From: Asterochloris sp. CNOR1
Taxonomy: Eukaryota; Chlorophyta; Trebouxiophyceae; Trebouxiales; Trebouxiaceae
DNA length: 64,000 bases
Assembly: GCA_963969365.1 (NCBI GenBank)
Contig: OZ017751.1
Coordinates: 1,240,001-1,304,000, forward strand
Direction: 5' to 3'
This document shows positions 63,430 through 64,000 of the stretch, one piece after another. The translations under genes were made by a program, and so were the position numbers. Position 1 is the first letter of the stretch. Each line of letters opens with the position of its first letter. The notes beneath the pieces were generated by a model. It did no database searches and was not told the origin of the DNA. It worked only from the letters and a program-made list of their open reading frames with translations.

Positions 63430-64000
63430 CTGCGCTGAGGTATGTGTGTAATCTGCCCGAGCCAGAACAGGCTGCAATTTAGGTCACCGAGACTGCAATC
63501 AAGCACCGGCACACGACCACCTCCGAGATCTGGCATAGCAGCTTGCCCTGTGCTGAGCAGCAAGACCGTGGTCAGGTCGCACAGGCTGCCGCCGGACACT
63601 CTTGCCGAGTGCGGCTCGCTGCAGGCTGGCAATGCCAGTTGTAGGCTGCAGCTGCACAGGCCCACTTCTGAGCTCTGGGCCTGTGTCAAGCCGAGCAGCT
63701 AAGAGTTCTCCCAGACAATCATGCCTTCAGCGGCATGTACCCAGCAAGTCCTGTAGGCGCCAGCGCTGGCAGCACAGGCATGGCGTGGTCAACATGTCCA
63801 GCATGCACACGTCTGATGGAACGGTGCCCTGCAACAGAAGCCGCAGGCACCATGCAGCTCGCTGGCAACCTTTAGCAGAGCTGCATGCCAGCGCGCTCTC
63901 TGGTACATCGCTGGCCATAGCTGTGCCTGCTCTCTGGAGCCTCGGCGGTGGCGGCAACCCAGGAGGCACCGGAGGCTCGGGAGGTGGTGGTGGGGGCAGT
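63430..64000. other. Right edge, no certain gene
   Basis: The last 570 bp hold the Utp11 promoter or a 5' UTR exon. From about 63,840 to the edge one plus-strand frame is open and Gly-rich (LGGGGNPGGTGGSGGGGG) and the opposite strand is open and Pro-rich (LPPPPPPEPPVPPGLPPP). Either may be the end of a gene that continues outside. I cannot choose between them. Confidence 0.3.

Overview
This window is nuclear DNA from a eukaryote with densely spaced, intron-rich genes. It is most likely a unicellular green alga of the Chlorella/Coccomyxa/Trebouxia kind. The reasons are moderately GC-rich sequence full of CAG/CTG, introns of about 50-600 bp that almost all end in (C)TGCAG, and a nuclear, multi-exon Ycf45-type ATPase beside plant-like GPC acyltransferase and Dim1 genes. 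The lineage is inferred; no species can be named.

Layout from left to right. From 1 to 8,415 (minus) lie exons of one or more genes I could not identify; the 5' end encodes two membrane helices. At 8,900-13,238 (minus) is a Ycf45/SpoIIIAA-like AAA ATPase. At 13,822-17,266 (plus) is the GPI-transamidase subunit PIG-T. At 17,466-20,658 (minus) is glycerophosphocholine acyltransferase GPC1. At 21,317-25,418 (plus) is a TRP-like cation channel. At 25,774-26,260 (minus) is a 125-residue RRM protein. At 26,323-36,230 (plus) is the bifunctional 6-phosphofructo-2-kinase/fructose-2,6-bisphosphatase with a long low-complexity tail. At 36,452-38,707 (minus) is the rRNA dimethyladenosine transferase Dim1. 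At 38,939-41,907 (plus) is a DNAJC8-like J protein. At 42,358-43,277 (minus) is an Erv1/ALR sulfhydryl oxidase. At 43,366-45,078 (minus) is ubiquitin-eL40. At 46,500-48,832 (plus) is a WW-domain protein. At 49,382-50,326 (minus) is a small Lys/Ser-rich protein. At 51,200-59,730 (minus) is a Gln/Ala/His-rich coiled-coil protein. At 61,025-63,429 (minus) is Utp11. Dim1, DNAJC8, ubiquitin-eL40, RRM and Utp11 were resolved exon by exon with all reading phases closing.

The genes do not form a pathway. They are housekeeping genes for ribosome assembly (Dim1, Utp11, ubiquitin-eL40), splicing (DNAJC8, perhaps the RRM protein and the small Lys/Ser-rich protein), GPI anchoring, phospholipid remodelling, carbon flux and calcium/cation signalling. 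No operon, CRISPR array, tRNA, rRNA or transposon was recognised.

The most interesting signal is structural. Many introns contain decayed copies of the exon edge beside them, including the splice site itself, spaced about 85-245 bp apart. I call these exon-junction echoes. They occur in at least six genes, on both strands, on donor and acceptor sides. The window also has many GC-AG introns with a GCAAG(C/T) donor, and two candidate ultrashort introns.
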